In this document: positions 33,954-42,897 of the stretch, in pieces
How positions within the stretch are numbered: the stretch's first letter is position 1
How the letters are laid out: each line of letters opens with the position of its first letter
Assembly (NCBI RefSeq): GCF_029960665.1
Contig: NZ_JASBRB010000002.1
Coordinates: forward strand, 62,001 to 126,000
DNA length: 64,000 nucleotides
Direction of reading: 5' to 3'
Origin: Pseudarthrobacter sp. AL07
GTDB lineage: Bacteria > Actinomycetota > Actinomycetes > Actinomycetales > Micrococcaceae
The notes under the pieces: model-generated
What the model was told of the DNA's origin: nothing
What the model saw: the letters and a program-made list of their open reading frames with translations, nothing else
Database searches by the model: none
Made by a program: the position numbers and the translations under genes

Positions 33954-36740
33954 TTGACTGACCCGCGCCGCGAGGCCGTTCTCATCCGGAGCAGGGACCA
34001 GCCCGGATTTCACGACAAAACCTCGCAAGTTTTGGATTACGTTGCCGCCGCCGACTTCACCTTCGTTACATTCCAGCCAGCCAGCAGACCGCGGAAATAC
34101 AGGTATTCGGCCCAGAACGTCATGATTCTGCGCCACCCGACACGCGAACCCATTGAGGATAGGGACTGTGTCAGCATCCGTGGAGATCCCGTGCAGGGAG
34201 TGACGGAGGTGTGGCGTTTTGACGGTCCCGGCCAGAGCTGGTGGCGCGTTTTCTCCTTAACCAGTGGACGCGAAGACTATAGGACATGCAGGCACGACGA
34301 GATCAGCATTGTCCACGCTGCGGAGGACGCCACCGAAGCTTACGACGTCCTCAACTACTGGCACCACGTCGTTTCCCATCTCGGGCAGGACGATCCATTG
34401 CGCCCCCTATACAAGAACTTTCGGGCCGTCCCCCAGGGGAGCATCCTCGATCTCTACCTTCGCGGCGAAGCCCTGGATGCCTCGGCGGAAATCGGGGAAC
34501 TTGTTTTCCCGTTTTCGTCAAACCTCAGCCAGCGCGAGGCTCTGATGAAAGGCCTCACCCATCGTATCTCGGTCATCGACGGGCCGCCGGGAACAGGAAA
34601 GACGCAAACAATACTGAACCTGGTTGCCAACATCATCCGTTCCCCGGGGACAACTGTGGGCATTGTGTCTTCCAATAATGCCGCGGTGGAAAACGTCCGC
34701 GACAAGCTCGCGCGGGAAGGGCTCGGCCACGTCGTTGCAGACTTGGGGCGTAGCGACGTGAGACGTAAGTTCTTCGCGGGACAACACACCGAAAACGTCG
34801 AGGTGCAACGCCAAGCCGGGCGCTCAGCTGTGTCCTTGCCAGCAGCCGGTCGGATTTCGGAGCTCGACAAGCAACTCCAGCACTTGCAGGTGATGGCCCG
34901 GGAGCTGGCTATGCGGCGGCAGGAGCTGGATGCCTACAAACTTGAACGGCGTCACTTCAGCCACCATGTCGACAGTCACGAACTGCCCTCGCTTCCGGCA
35001 TTGACACTCCTGAAGCGGCCGTCTAACCGTATCCTCGAATTCCTCGCCCAGACAGCGGCCGTTCCAGCGAATGAAAGTCCCCTCAAAAGAGTTTTTCGAC
35101 GGTTCAAGAGCCGTCTTCGATATGGATCCACGAAGCACATCGATCCAGACAACACAGACGTAGTCCTGCGTCTCCAGGCTGCTTTCTACGACAGTAAAAT
35201 TGCGGAGTTGGAACAGCAAATCGAGCGAGCGAAAGCGCAGCTCGATCAGAATGACTGCCCCGGTCTCGAAGACGAACTGAGGCACTTGTCACGACAAGCG
35301 CTGGACGCCAGTCTGTACCAGCGCTATTCCGGTGGCCGGTCTCAAGGCTATTCGGACGACACTTATCGCCGGGACTTCAAGAACTTTGCCAACGATTATC
35401 CAGTGATCTTGAGTACCTGCCACTCGCTACGGCGAAGCATCCCGGCTGGCTTCCTGCTGGACTACCTGATCATCGATGAAGCGTCCCAGGTGGACCTTCT
35501 AGTCGCGGGCGTGGCGCTTTCCTGCGCACGGAACGTCATCGTGGTGGGCGACCTGCAGCAGCTACAGCACATAGCGGATAAGGGTGCATCCGAGCGCGCC
35601 CGGCCAGCACCTGCGCCAAGTTACGACTATGGGCGGCACAATATCCTGTCCTCAATCATCGAGCGCTTCGGCACCGGCCTCCCCCGGACAATGCTCCGGG
35701 AGCACTACCGCTGCGACCCTGCCATCATCGATTTCTGCAACAAGAAGTTTTACGGTGGGCAACTCGTTCCGTACACGGTCAGTGACCCGGACAACAAGGC
35801 GCTCATAGTGGTACGCACAGCTAAGGGAAACCACATGCGGCAGCACGTGGGCGGTCGCACCAACCAGCGGGAAGCGGACGTTATTGCAGAGGAAGTCCTG
35901 CAAGAGCTCTGCTCAGACACACGGCCTGAAGACATAGGTGTGGTCACGCCGTACCGTCTGCAAGTGGACAAAGTGGCGGAAGCCCTCGTCAACACCATCC
36001 AGGCTGACACCGTCCACAAGTTCCAGGGCCGCGAGAAGGAAGTCATCATCATGAGCACGGTCCTGGACGAGACCAAAAACGGACGTTTCGGGGTTGAATT
36101 TGTGGATAACCCGCAACTGGTCAACGTGGCGGTATCCCGGGCGGTCAAACGGTTCATTTTGGTGACGAATTACGACATGCTGCCGGCCAGCCGTCATCTC
36201 CGCGATCTGGTCCAGTTCATCCAATACCAGGATCCCGAGCACGGCGTGTTCGATAGCGCAGTCGTATCTGTATTCGATCTCCTCTACAAGGAGTACTCGG
36301 CGGTGCTCCGGCCCTTGGCTGTCCGCCTTCAAAACACGTCCAAGTTCGCTTCCGAAAACATCGTGTGGACGCTGCTCCTCGAAATTCTTGCCGAGGCAAC
36401 CTACACGGATTTGGCCGTTGCTCAGCAGGTCGTTTTGCGCAATCTGCTCCCCGACCTGTCCAGGCTCACGGCCCAGCAGATGGCCTACGTGCGCAACCGC
36501 GCCACGGTGGACTTCGTCATATACAACCGCATCACCAATGTGCCTGTCCTCGCTGTGGAAGTTGATGGTTTTGCCTTCCACGAGGCTGATCCTTTGCAAC
36601 GAGTCCGGGACGGCTTCAAGGATGCGATCTGCCTCGCGCACGGCATTCCGCTCCTGCGGCTGCCAACCACCGGGAGCGGCGAAGAACACGTGATCCGCCA
36701 AAAGCTCGCCACAGCCATTCTTGACCAGGAATCCGTCTGA
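33954..36740 (+). CDS. Large SF1 helicase (UPF1/Dna2-like) fused to a C-terminal PD-(D/E)xK-type nuclease
   Basis: Protein of 928 aa from a TTG at 33954 with SD GGGGGA 6 nt upstream. Residues 1-190 are an unrecognised N-terminal domain. The helicase starts near 195: Walker A GPPGTGKT with Lys216, then a long insert with two coiled-coil-like stretches (about 290-330 and 410-440). Walker B IIDEAS follows at 507-511, then VGDLQQLQ, REHYRC, TPYRLQVDK, HKFQGREKEV and VNVAVSRAVKR. The C-terminus (about 770-928) resembles DUF2726/Vsr-like nucleases, with Asp853 (VDFVIYN) and Glu869-Asp871 (AVEVDG) and a later HGIPLLRL. Composition is less GC-rich than its neighbours. It stands alone beside a tRNA gene. 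A phage-defence or DNA-repair role is inferred. Confidence 0.85.
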   Translation: MTDPRREAVLIRSRDQPGFHDKTSQVLDYVAAADFTFVTFQPASRPRKYRYSAQNVMILRHPTREPIEDRDCVSIRGDPVQGVTEVWRFDGPGQSWWRVFSLTSGREDYRTCRHDEISIVHAAEDATEAYDVLNYWHHVVSHLGQDDPLRPLYKNFRAVPQGSILDLYLRGEALDASAEIGELVFPFSSNLSQREALMKGLTHRISVIDGPPGTGKTQTILNLVANIIRSPGTTVGIVSSNNAAVENVRDKLAREGLGHVVADLGRSDVRRKFFAGQHTENVEVQRQAGRSAVSLPAAGRISELDKQLQHLQVMARELAMRRQELDAYKLERRHFSHHVDSHELPSLPALTLLKRPSNRILEFLAQTAAVPANESPLKRVFRRFKSRLRYGSTKHIDPDNTDVVLRLQAAFYDSKIAELEQQIERAKAQLDQNDCPGLEDELRHLSRQALDASLYQRYSGGRSQGYSDDTYRRDFKNFANDYPVILSTCHSLRRSIPAGFLLDYLIIDEASQVDLLVAGVALSCARNVIVVGDLQQLQHIADKGASERARPAPAPSYDYGRHNILSSIIERFGTGLPRTMLREHYRCDPAIIDFCNKKFYGGQLVPYTVSDPDNKALIVVRTAKGNHMRQHVGGRTNQREADVIAEEVLQELCSDTRPEDIGVVTPYRLQVDKVAEALVNTIQADTVHKFQGREKEVIIMSTVLDETKNGRFGVEFVDNPQLVNVAVSRAVKRFILVTNYDMLPASRHLRDLVQFIQYQDPEHGVFDSAVVSVFDLLYKEYSAVLRPLAVRLQNTSKFASENIVWTLLLEILAEATYTDLAVAQQVVLRNLLPDLSRLTAQQMAYVRNRATVDFVIYNRITNVPVLAVEVDGFAFHEADPLQRVRDGFKDAICLAHGIPLLRLPTTGSGEEHVIRQKLATAILDQESV

Positions 36741-36745
36741 GACAC

Positions 36746-36787
36746 GTATGCCCTCCGGTTTGCGTGAACGCAGACCGGAGGGCATAC
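36746..36787. terminator. Very long hairpin after the helicase-nuclease gene
   Basis: A 19-bp stem (one G-T wobble) from 36746-36764 to 36769-36787 closes on a TGAA loop; its core is ATGCCCTCCGGT. It starts 6 bp after the helicase stop and ends 7 bp before the tRNA 3' end. There is no T-run, as is common for high-GC actinobacterial terminators; it can serve both converging genes. Confidence 0.8.
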
Positions 36788-36793
36788 ACACAG

Positions 36794-36867
36794 TAGGGCT
36801 ACTCGGACTTGAACCGAGGACCTTAGGATTATGAGTCCCGCGCTCTAACCAGCTGAGCTATAGCCCC
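36794..36867 (-). tRNA. tRNA-Met(CAT)
   Basis: A 74-nt cloverleaf reads on the minus strand: acceptor GGGGCTA with TAGCCCT (one G-T pair at the first position), D arm GCTC/GAGC, anticodon loop CTCATAA, and T arm CTCGG-TTCAAGT-CCGAG. CCA is not encoded. The first anticodon-stem pair looks mismatched. Elongator Met is more likely than lysidine-modified tRNA-Ile2, which also has a CAT anticodon. Confidence 0.9.
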
Positions 36868-37008
36868 CCGCCCCTGCCAGCGTGGTCTGTGGACGACTTC
36901 AGCTTCAGCAGGGCAAAAACACTCTAGCAAACAGTGGCGGGCATCCGGACCACGCAGCCAGAAAGCCGGGCCCCGGCCAGGATGGAGCGAGCGGCTGCCA
37001 GATCGCAG

Positions 37009-38205
37009 TCAGAGCGCTTTATCGTCGTAGGTTGCACCCCGGTAGAGGTCCTCGAAGGTCTGCAAAGTACCCTCGATGCTGTGCGGTTCAACCATCCGCC
37101 GGCTGGCCTGGCCCATTGCCGCCCGTTCGTCGGCCGGCAGCTGGAGGATCCTCGTGATCTTGGCTGCGAGGTCGTCGCTGTCGTTGGGTGTGAACAGGTA
37201 GCCGTTCTCGCCGTCGCGGACCAGGTGCGGCAGTGCCATGGCATCCGCGAGCAGGACGGGAGTGGAGGCGGACATGGCTTCGAGGGTCACCAGGGACTGA
37301 AGCTCAGCGGTCCCCGGCATGCAGAACAGGTCTGCCCTGATGTAGGCCTCACGGAGGTCTTCGTCGCTGGCCAGTCCCAGGAATTTCACCCGCTCCCCCA
37401 TTCCGAGCCGTTCCGCCTGCGCTTCAAGAGCCGCGCGGACTTCGCCGCCGCCCACAATCTCCAGGTGGACGTTGAGCTCTTCGGGCGTCTTGGACACGGC
37501 ATTGATCAGCACGTCCACGTGCTTTTCCTCGGCCAGGCGCCCCACAAAAACCACTGTCGGATGGGCGTGCGGTTCGATAACTTCGCCTGGCTTCAGCTCG
37601 TAGGCTGCGGAGTCGATGCCGTTGGAGAGTGGCAGTACCTTATGCAGAAAAGCGTGCTGGTGCATGGCCTTGGCGGCCAGGGGTGTGGGCGTGGTGACCA
37701 CGTCAGCCTGGCCCATGACCTTGCCCATGTCCTTCCAGGAGATCTTGCCGATGATGTCCTTGAACCACTGCGGGAACGGCAGGAACGGGTTCAGGTTCTC
37801 CGGCATGAAGTGGTTGGTGGCCACAATTCTGATGCCCCGCTTCCCCGCTTCGTAGAGCACGTGCTCGCCGATCATGTAATGGCTCTGGATGTGCACTACA
37901 TCGGGCTTGATCCGGTCGAAAAGGAGGCCGATCTCCTTCTTGATTTCCCAGGGGAAACAGATGCGGAAGTATTCGTGAGTGAAGACCCCGTGCGAGCGGA
38001 GCCGGTGCACGGTCGCCTCGGAGCGGAACTCGGTGAAGCTCGCACCGTTGTCCGCCCGGCAGGCCAGCACATGCACATCGTGGCCTCGGCCCGTCATACC
38101 CTTCGCGAGCCGGTAGCTGAACTGGGCGGCCCCGTTGATGTGGGGCGGATAGGTATCCGCGGCAATCAGTACGGTCAGGGGTCGCTGGTCAGAGGGCGTT
38201 GTCAC
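37009..38205 (-). CDS. GT4-type glycosyltransferase (GT-B fold)
   Basis: Protein of 398 aa. The N-terminal ADTYPPHINGAAQFSYRLAKGM is the glycine-rich acceptor-side start of GT4 enzymes. HIQSHYMIGE and TNHFMPENL follow. The C-terminal nucleotide-sugar site shows VFVGRLAEEKHVDVLI and an E-x7-E region (PGTAELQSLVTLEAMSA). It is cytoplasmic or membrane-associated. A mannosyl- or glucosyltransferase in envelope glycolipid synthesis is plausible, since CDP-alcohol transferase and DMT transporter genes lie just upstream, but the substrate is unknown. Confidence 0.88.
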   Translation of the reverse strand: MTTPSDQRPLTVLIAADTYPPHINGAAQFSYRLAKGMTGRGHDVHVLACRADNGASFTEFRSEATVHRLRSHGVFTHEYFRICFPWEIKKEIGLLFDRIKPDVVHIQSHYMIGEHVLYEAGKRGIRIVATNHFMPENLNPFLPFPQWFKDIIGKISWKDMGKVMGQADVVTTPTPLAAKAMHQHAFLHKVLPLSNGIDSAAYELKPGEVIEPHAHPTVVFVGRLAEEKHVDVLINAVSKTPEELNVHLEIVGGGEVRAALEAQAERLGMGERVKFLGLASDEDLREAYIRADLFCMPGTAELQSLVTLEAMSASTPVLLADAMALPHLVRDGENGYLFTPNDSDDLAAKITRILQLPADERAAMGQASRRMVEPHSIEGTLQTFEDLYRGATYDDKAL

Positions 38206-38334
38206 GTGGAGAGCTCCTGAAGGTCACGGCGCGGGCAGCTGTCGCTGGCTGCACCGGTGGGCCGCCGGCAAGGTAGCACGGGGCCTCTTAGTGAAAATCG
38301 GCTGGTCATGAAGTGGGCTGGTTGGGAATACAGG

Positions 38335-39243
38335 CTAGTGGGACGCCCTGCCCGCCGCCTTCCGCGCATCTTTCCTGCGCTTAGTGACCTCGGGATGGTG
38401 CCTGGAAAGGGCGATCACCCCCACGATAGCAAGCGAAGCAGCCGTAGCCATGGCAATCGCCATCACGGCGTGGACGTCCGGGCGCAGCTCACCCAGGATC
38501 ACGATGCCGATGGCGATACCCACGATCGGGTCGATGACAGTCAGCCCGGCGATGACAAGGTCCGGCGGGCCGCCCGAGTAGGCGCTCTGCACAAACCACG
38601 AACCCAGGCCACCGGCCGCTGCGATGGCCACCACCGAATACCACTGGACATTGAGCAGTGCCAGCCCGTTCGGATCCAGCAGGTGTTTGCCGATGATACG
38701 TGTCAGGACCGCGACGAAGCCGAACAGCATGCCGGCGCCGAGGATGTAGACAAACGCGCCCATCCGGTGCCGGAACATGACCGCCAGGGTGCCGAATACG
38801 CCGACTGCCAGTGCCAGCAGCAACACGATGGTGAGCTCGTCCTCCTGGTTCACGTGGTGGTTCTCCTGCGTCACGTTGACGGCAAGGAGGACAAAGAGTG
38901 CGGAGCCGGTCACGCAGGCCGCGATGGACACCATGGTGGCCCGGTTGATGGTGATGTCCTGGTCCCGGGCGTTCACCACCGTGGTAATGACCAGCGCAAT
39001 GGCGCCGATCGGCTGTACCACCGTCAGCGGCGCGGAGACCAATGCCACCGCGTTCATTCCCATCCCGACGCACAGCAGGAGTAGTCCCAGAACCCACCGC
39101 GGATTGCGGAGCAGACGGAGGAATCCATGTGAACTCAGCGCCAGCCCGCCGGTGTCAGCTTTGACTGCACTCCCCTGCTTCTGCGCTCCGAAGGCCAGGC
39201 AGAACGCTCCAAACACCGCCAGCAGAACGGCCACCCACACCAT
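38335..39243 (-). CDS. DMT-superfamily transporter
   Basis: Protein of 302 aa from the ATG at 39243, overlapping the upstream gene stop by 1 bp. About nine or ten hydrophobic segments make two EamA-like halves; APLTVVQPIGAIALVITTVV and GLTVIDPIVGIAIGIVILGE are the equivalent fourth-helix motifs of each half, the first resembling NIPA/DMT proteins. The C-terminus is basic (RRKDARKAAGR). The substrate is unknown. Co-transcription with the CDP-alcohol transferase is likely. Confidence 0.85.
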   Translation of the reverse strand: MVWVAVLLAVFGAFCLAFGAQKQGSAVKADTGGLALSSHGFLRLLRNPRWVLGLLLLCVGMGMNAVALVSAPLTVVQPIGAIALVITTVVNARDQDITINRATMVSIAACVTGSALFVLLAVNVTQENHHVNQEDELTIVLLLALAVGVFGTLAVMFRHRMGAFVYILGAGMLFGFVAVLTRIIGKHLLDPNGLALLNVQWYSVVAIAAAGGLGSWFVQSAYSGGPPDLVIAGLTVIDPIVGIAIGIVILGELRPDVHAVMAIAMATAASLAIVGVIALSRHHPEVTKRRKDARKAAGRASH

Positions 39244-39866
39244 CAGCCGGTGCCGCCGTCGTGATGGGACTGCTGACGGCCCTTGCGCAGAATGGCCCAG
39301 AAGTAGTTGTAGGCGGCAATCCAGTGGCCGGCAAGCCCGAGTCCCAGCACGATCCAGGCGGCAACGTACAGCGGCCCGGCAACCGGGGTGTCCAAACGCG
39401 ACAGGACCAGCAGCGGTGTGCCCAGGAGCAGTAATCCGGTGCGGACCTTGCCCACACGGCTCACCGGCAGGTCCGGATGGCCCCCGAAGTAGGAGAGTGT
39501 CAGCAGCAGGAGCACGGCGTCCGGCACCAGGAGTGCGGCCAGATACAGCCAATGGACGACGCCGGCAATCACCAGGGTGACCGCCACCGCGATCAGGGCA
39601 AGCCGGTCCGCCAGCGGGTCCATGACCCGGCCGAGCTTGGACGCCTGGTCGAAACGGCGGGCCACGTACCCGTCAATCCAGTCGGTTCCCGCCATAACCA
39701 CCAGAACCACAGCGGCGGTCCCATACTCCTTTTGGGCCAGGACCAGCCAGACAAAAAGCGGCACGCCCATAAAGCGCAGCACCGTCAGGGCGTTGGGGAG
39801 TGTGAAAACGCGGTCGTGGTCAATTTGCGGGCGGCCGGGTCGCGCGCCAGCGCCAATGAACCTCAA
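39243..39866 (-). CDS. CDP-alcohol phosphatidyltransferase (PgsA-like)
   Basis: Protein of 207 aa with several membrane helices. The CDP-alcohol transferase motif DG-x2-AR-x8-G-x3-D-x3-D is present as DWIDGYVARRFDQASKLGRVMDPLADRL at about 63-90. TLPNALTVLRFMGVPLFVWLVL is the usual first helix. Candidates are phosphatidylglycerophosphate or phosphatidylinositol-phosphate synthase; the sequence alone does not decide. A second copy elsewhere in the genome is likely, so no symbol is given. Confidence 0.88.
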   Translation of the reverse strand: MRFIGAGARPGRPQIDHDRVFTLPNALTVLRFMGVPLFVWLVLAQKEYGTAAVVLVVMAGTDWIDGYVARRFDQASKLGRVMDPLADRLALIAVAVTLVIAGVVHWLYLAALLVPDAVLLLLTLSYFGGHPDLPVSRVGKVRTGLLLLGTPLLVLSRLDTPVAGPLYVAAWIVLGLGLAGHWIAAYNYFWAILRKGRQQSHHDGGTG

Positions 39867-39905
39867 TCCGCCCCCCTTCCATAGTTCCCAGTGTGATGTG
39901 TGTTG

Positions 39906-40760
39906 TCAGGGGTTCCGGAGCAGCCTGCGCAGGAGCACCACAAGGATCGTCGCGGAGGCCGCAAGGGCGGCAAGCGGCTTCCAGCGCACGCCGGCGCCGT
40001 CCCGGGAGCCGGAGAAGGCAGCGAACTTCTGGCTGGCCGCGGCCGCGCCGTGTTCAACGGCAGCCTTGCCCTCCCCGAGTCTCTCCTTGGCAGCGCCGAG
40101 CACGAACATGGCCTGCGGCTTGATGTCGAGCTCGGTATCCAGCTCGTCGCGGACCTGTGCCAGGTGCCGCCGGCGTTGTTCGAGGCGGCGGTGAAGCTCG
40201 GGCTCGGACGCGTGCGGGAACTCCTTCTTATGCGCCTCGGCCTTGGCGTCCTTCTCGGCCTTGGCCTTCGCGGCTGCTTCGTCCTTGGCAGCCTTCGCGG
40301 CCTTGGCCTCCGGGCTGGCAGGATCAAGCAGTTCGGCGTTGAAGCCCGAGCCTTCCTTGGCGATGCCGAGATCGTGTTTGATCCCGCGGATGGTTTCGGC
40401 CGGGACCAGGGGCATGGCCTGCTTGAATTTGCGGAGGCCGATCAGGGCACCGATGAGGGCGATGACCAGGAACAGAGCGCAGACGAGCAGCGCGGCCAGC
40501 CACGCCGGCATGATGGTGGCCAGGCCCATTATGGCGGCCACGATGAGGCCCACCACAAGAAACGCCACAAAAAGAAGCGCGACGGCGAAGAACGCGGCGG
40601 CGACGCCTACCTGGATGCCCTTGCGCTTGAGCTCGATCTTGGCGAAGGCGATTTCATCGTTGAGTTGGCGAGGGGCCAGGCGAAAGAGTAGTTTCAGCGT
40701 CCTGGGCAGCGCGGTGATCCGCAATCCCTGGCTGGTGCGCCCGGTGTGACGTCCGCTCAT
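39906..40760 (-). CDS. Phage-holin-superfamily (DUF1469-like) membrane protein with Ala/Lys-rich tail
   Basis: Protein of 284 aa from the ATG at 40760 (SD GGGAA). Residues about 25-130 match the Phage_holin_3_6/DUF1469 layout: RLAPRQLNDEIAFAKIELKRKG, then two helices (about 50-75 and 83-108). A charged Ala/Lys/Glu region follows (about 150-200) and a C-terminal helix near the end (LAALAASATILVVLLRRLL). Despite the name these are chromosomal housekeeping-type proteins of unknown function in actinobacteria. It is not evidence of a prophage. Confidence 0.8.
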   Translation of the reverse strand: MSGRHTGRTSQGLRITALPRTLKLLFRLAPRQLNDEIAFAKIELKRKGIQVGVAAAFFAVALLFVAFLVVGLIVAAIMGLATIMPAWLAALLVCALFLVIALIGALIGLRKFKQAMPLVPAETIRGIKHDLGIAKEGSGFNAELLDPASPEAKAAKAAKDEAAAKAKAEKDAKAEAHKKEFPHASEPELHRRLEQRRRHLAQVRDELDTELDIKPQAMFVLGAAKERLGEGKAAVEHGAAAASQKFAAFSGSRDGAGVRWKPLAALAASATILVVLLRRLLRNP

Positions 40761-40910
40761 CGGTTCCCGCCTAACTTGTTGCGTAGTCTGCTGCCTGGTC
40801 GATTCGGCATCCGTGTGCTGTGGGAGCCCGCGGCAGCACGGTCCCGCCCCCAAAACTATCATTCCGGTCCGGGGCAAACTTCCTGGTTGGCCCCACGGCG
40901 CGCCCGCAAC

Positions 40911-40941
40911 CCCGGAAAGACGGAACTTCCGGGCCTAGGAT
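40911..40941 (+). promoter_or_regulatory. Palindrome and -10-like element upstream of the Bcr/CflA transporter
   Basis: CCCGGAA (40911-40917) and TTCCGGG (40927-40933) form an inverted repeat with a 9-bp spacer. TAGGAT (40936-40941), a good actinobacterial -10, is 8 nt before the GTG start. A repressor at the palindrome would block the promoter. The regulator is unknown. Confidence 0.4.
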
Positions 40942-40949
40942 TGATCTCC

Positions 40950-42173
40950 GTGACCACTCACTCGAATCCGGGCGATTCGCTGACCCGACGCCGGAAACTG
41001 CTGTACATCCTCCTCCTCGGTGCACTCACCGCGCTGGGCCCTTTCACCATCGACCTATACCTGCCTGCGTTCCCGGCACTGGAAGCGAGCCTGGGGGTCA
41101 CCGAGGCCCAGGTCCAGCTGACACTGGCCGGCACTACCGTGGGCTTTGCCCTCGGCCAGCTGGTGGTGGGCCCGTTCAGCGACAAGTTTGGCCGCCGGCT
41201 CCCGCTGATCCTGGCCACGGCACTGCACATCGCCTCCTCCGTGGGAGCAGCCCTGTCCACCGACATCTCTACGTTGGGCTTCTTCCGGGTGCTCATGGGC
41301 GTGGGGGCTGCGGGTGGCGGTGTGGTGGCCATGGCAATGGTGCGGGACCTGTTCTCCGGCTATGCCATGGTCCGGATGTTCTCGCGCATGGCCCTGGTGA
41401 ACGGACTGGCTCCGATTCTGGCCCCGGTGATCGGATCGCAGCTGCTGCTGGTGATGCCGTGGCCGGGAATCTTCGTGTTCCTGGCCGGTTACGGCACGCT
41501 GGTGATCATCGCCGCGCTCGTCCTGGTCCGCGAAACATTGCCACCGGAAAAGCGCGGGCTGACCGGCATGACAGCCAGCCAGCGGTACAAGGTTCTTTTC
41601 ACCGACCGGATCTTCGTGGGCCTCCTGGTGGTGGGCGGCATGAACTTCGCCGGCCTCTTTACTTACCTGTCCGCGTCGCCGTTCCTGTTCCAGGGCATCT
41701 ACGGGTTCTCGCCGCAGGAATACGGTCTGTTGTTCGGCATCAATTCCCTGGGCATTGTGGCTGGCGTCCAGATCAGCTCCAGGCTCATCCGTATCGTCCC
41801 CCCGCAGTGGATCCTTGCCTGTTCCACAGCCTGGATGTTCCTCATGGCCCTGCTGATTGTGGTCTTTGACCAGGCCGGCCTGGGACTTTGGGGCGCAATG
41901 GTTCCGCTCTGGTTCTACATCATGGGCACTGGCTTTACGTTCCCTTGTGTCCAGGTGCTGGCTTTGAGCAGCCACGGAGCACAGGCCGGGACGGCTGCGT
42001 CGCTCCTGGGCGCCGCGACGTTCCTGATGGCCGGCCTGGTGTCACCGGTGGTGGGGTGGCTGGGCATCACCAGCTCCACCCCCATGGGCGCCGTGCAGGC
42101 CGCCTGCATACTGATCGCGATAGCTGGCCTCTGGCTGATCGTCAGGCCGCGCACCGTGCCCTCGATCCACTGA
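40950..42173 (+). CDS. MFS drug-resistance transporter, Bcr/CflA family
   Basis: Protein of 407 aa from the GTG at 40950. Twelve hydrophobic segments are readable. TALGPFTIDLYLPAFP in the first helix, GQLVVGPFSDKFGRRLPLI (motif A) and RVLMGVGAAGGGVVAMAMVRD are Bcr/CflA signatures. It would export drugs or metabolites by proton antiport. TAGGAT 8 nt upstream suggests a short-leader or leaderless transcript. It is divergent from the holin-family gene, with a palindromic operator candidate in the gap. Confidence 0.92.
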   Translation: MTTHSNPGDSLTRRRKLLYILLLGALTALGPFTIDLYLPAFPALEASLGVTEAQVQLTLAGTTVGFALGQLVVGPFSDKFGRRLPLILATALHIASSVGAALSTDISTLGFFRVLMGVGAAGGGVVAMAMVRDLFSGYAMVRMFSRMALVNGLAPILAPVIGSQLLLVMPWPGIFVFLAGYGTLVIIAALVLVRETLPPEKRGLTGMTASQRYKVLFTDRIFVGLLVVGGMNFAGLFTYLSASPFLFQGIYGFSPQEYGLLFGINSLGIVAGVQISSRLIRIVPPQWILACSTAWMFLMALLIVVFDQAGLGLWGAMVPLWFYIMGTGFTFPCVQVLALSSHGAQAGTAASLLGAATFLMAGLVSPVVGWLGITSSTPMGAVQAACILIAIAGLWLIVRPRTVPSIH

Positions 42174-42194
42174 ACCCGTCGATCACTAATTCTG

Positions 42195-42383
42195 ATGAAA
42201 CGCATAGCACGCAAGCCGCACCGCAACCCCCGGGGACTGTTCCTCGGGGCAGTGCTGGGCGGCGTGGCCGGTTACTTCCTTGGGCGCGTGTTCGGCAGTG
42301 GCGCCCTAGGCATAATCCTGGGTGCGCTGGCCGGTGCTGCCCTGCTGTACCGGGTTAACCCGGGCCCTTGGAACCGCCCGTAG
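42195..42383 (+). CDS. Small glycine-zipper membrane protein
   Basis: Protein of 62 aa. A basic N-terminus (MKRIARKPHRNPRG) precedes two short hydrophobic Gly/Ala stretches, LFLGAVLGGVAGYFLGRVFG and LGIILGALAGAALLY. No functional family is recognised. It lies 21 bp after the transporter stop and may be co-transcribed. No strong SD is seen. The coding call rests on length, start context and composition. Confidence 0.55.
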   Translation: MKRIARKPHRNPRGLFLGAVLGGVAGYFLGRVFGSGALGIILGALAGAALLYRVNPGPWNRP

Positions 42384-42487
42384 TTGTGGGGGTCTGGAGA
42401 GCCGTTGTGACCCGGCGCCAAATCGCGGGTCACCGAGGAGGGGCCAACCCCTGCCGCTGGGGTGCTTTCCCACGATAAAATAGATCC

Positions 42488-42895
42488 GTGCCCAGCTGGC
42501 AGTTCTCCCCGCCGCCCCCGGCCACATGGCAACGTTGCGACTCAGGCATTTTGCCCTTGTGGTGGGACCGGCTGTGCGCCCAAACCGGCGAGCAGTCCGC
42601 AGCCCTCTATGCCGCCGGACTCTTCACGGACGACCGACGGCGGCCTATCGCGCAGTGGTTCAACGCAGCCTTCAGCGCCGCCCTCCTGGTGGCCCCGGAG
42701 ACGTCGCCCGAATGGCCGGTGCAGCGGTTCGGCATCTTCTACGCACCGCCGGCCTCCGGCTTCGTCCGGGTGCACTCAGCAGCCCATGAGTGGCATCCGC
42801 GGGAGCCCCGCAAGTTCCCAACCGAGCAGGACGCCTTCCGCGCAGCCATTACCGAAGCGGAGTGCTTCCTGCAAGTGGAAATGGACTTTGTCTGA
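42488..42895 (+). CDS. Conserved hypothetical protein, Trp-rich
   Basis: Protein of 135 aa from a GTG at 42488; AAAATAGAT just upstream could be a -10, so the mRNA may be leaderless. It is soluble, acidic and rich in aromatic residues (PSWQFSPPPPATWQRC, LPLWWDRLCAQTGEQ, SPEWPVQRFGIFYAPP). No domain is recognised. A tRNA terminator on the opposite strand begins 2 bp after its stop. Codon use looks normal for the window. Confidence 0.7.
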   Translation: MPSWQFSPPPPATWQRCDSGILPLWWDRLCAQTGEQSAALYAAGLFTDDRRRPIAQWFNAAFSAALLVAPETSPEWPVQRFGIFYAPPASGFVRVHSAAHEWHPREPRKFPTEQDAFRAAITEAECFLQVEMDFV

Positions 42896-42897
42896 TG

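Noticed and set aside
33728..36867. Integrated element with attachment sites at the tRNA-Met
   Set aside because: No integrase or transposase and no duplicated tRNA 3' end was found near 33728-33953; only the composition and tRNA proximity hint at transfer.
39906..40760. Possible prophage, because of the holin-superfamily protein
   Set aside because: No phage structural, lysis or integrase genes are nearby; this holin-like family is common in actinobacterial chromosomes.
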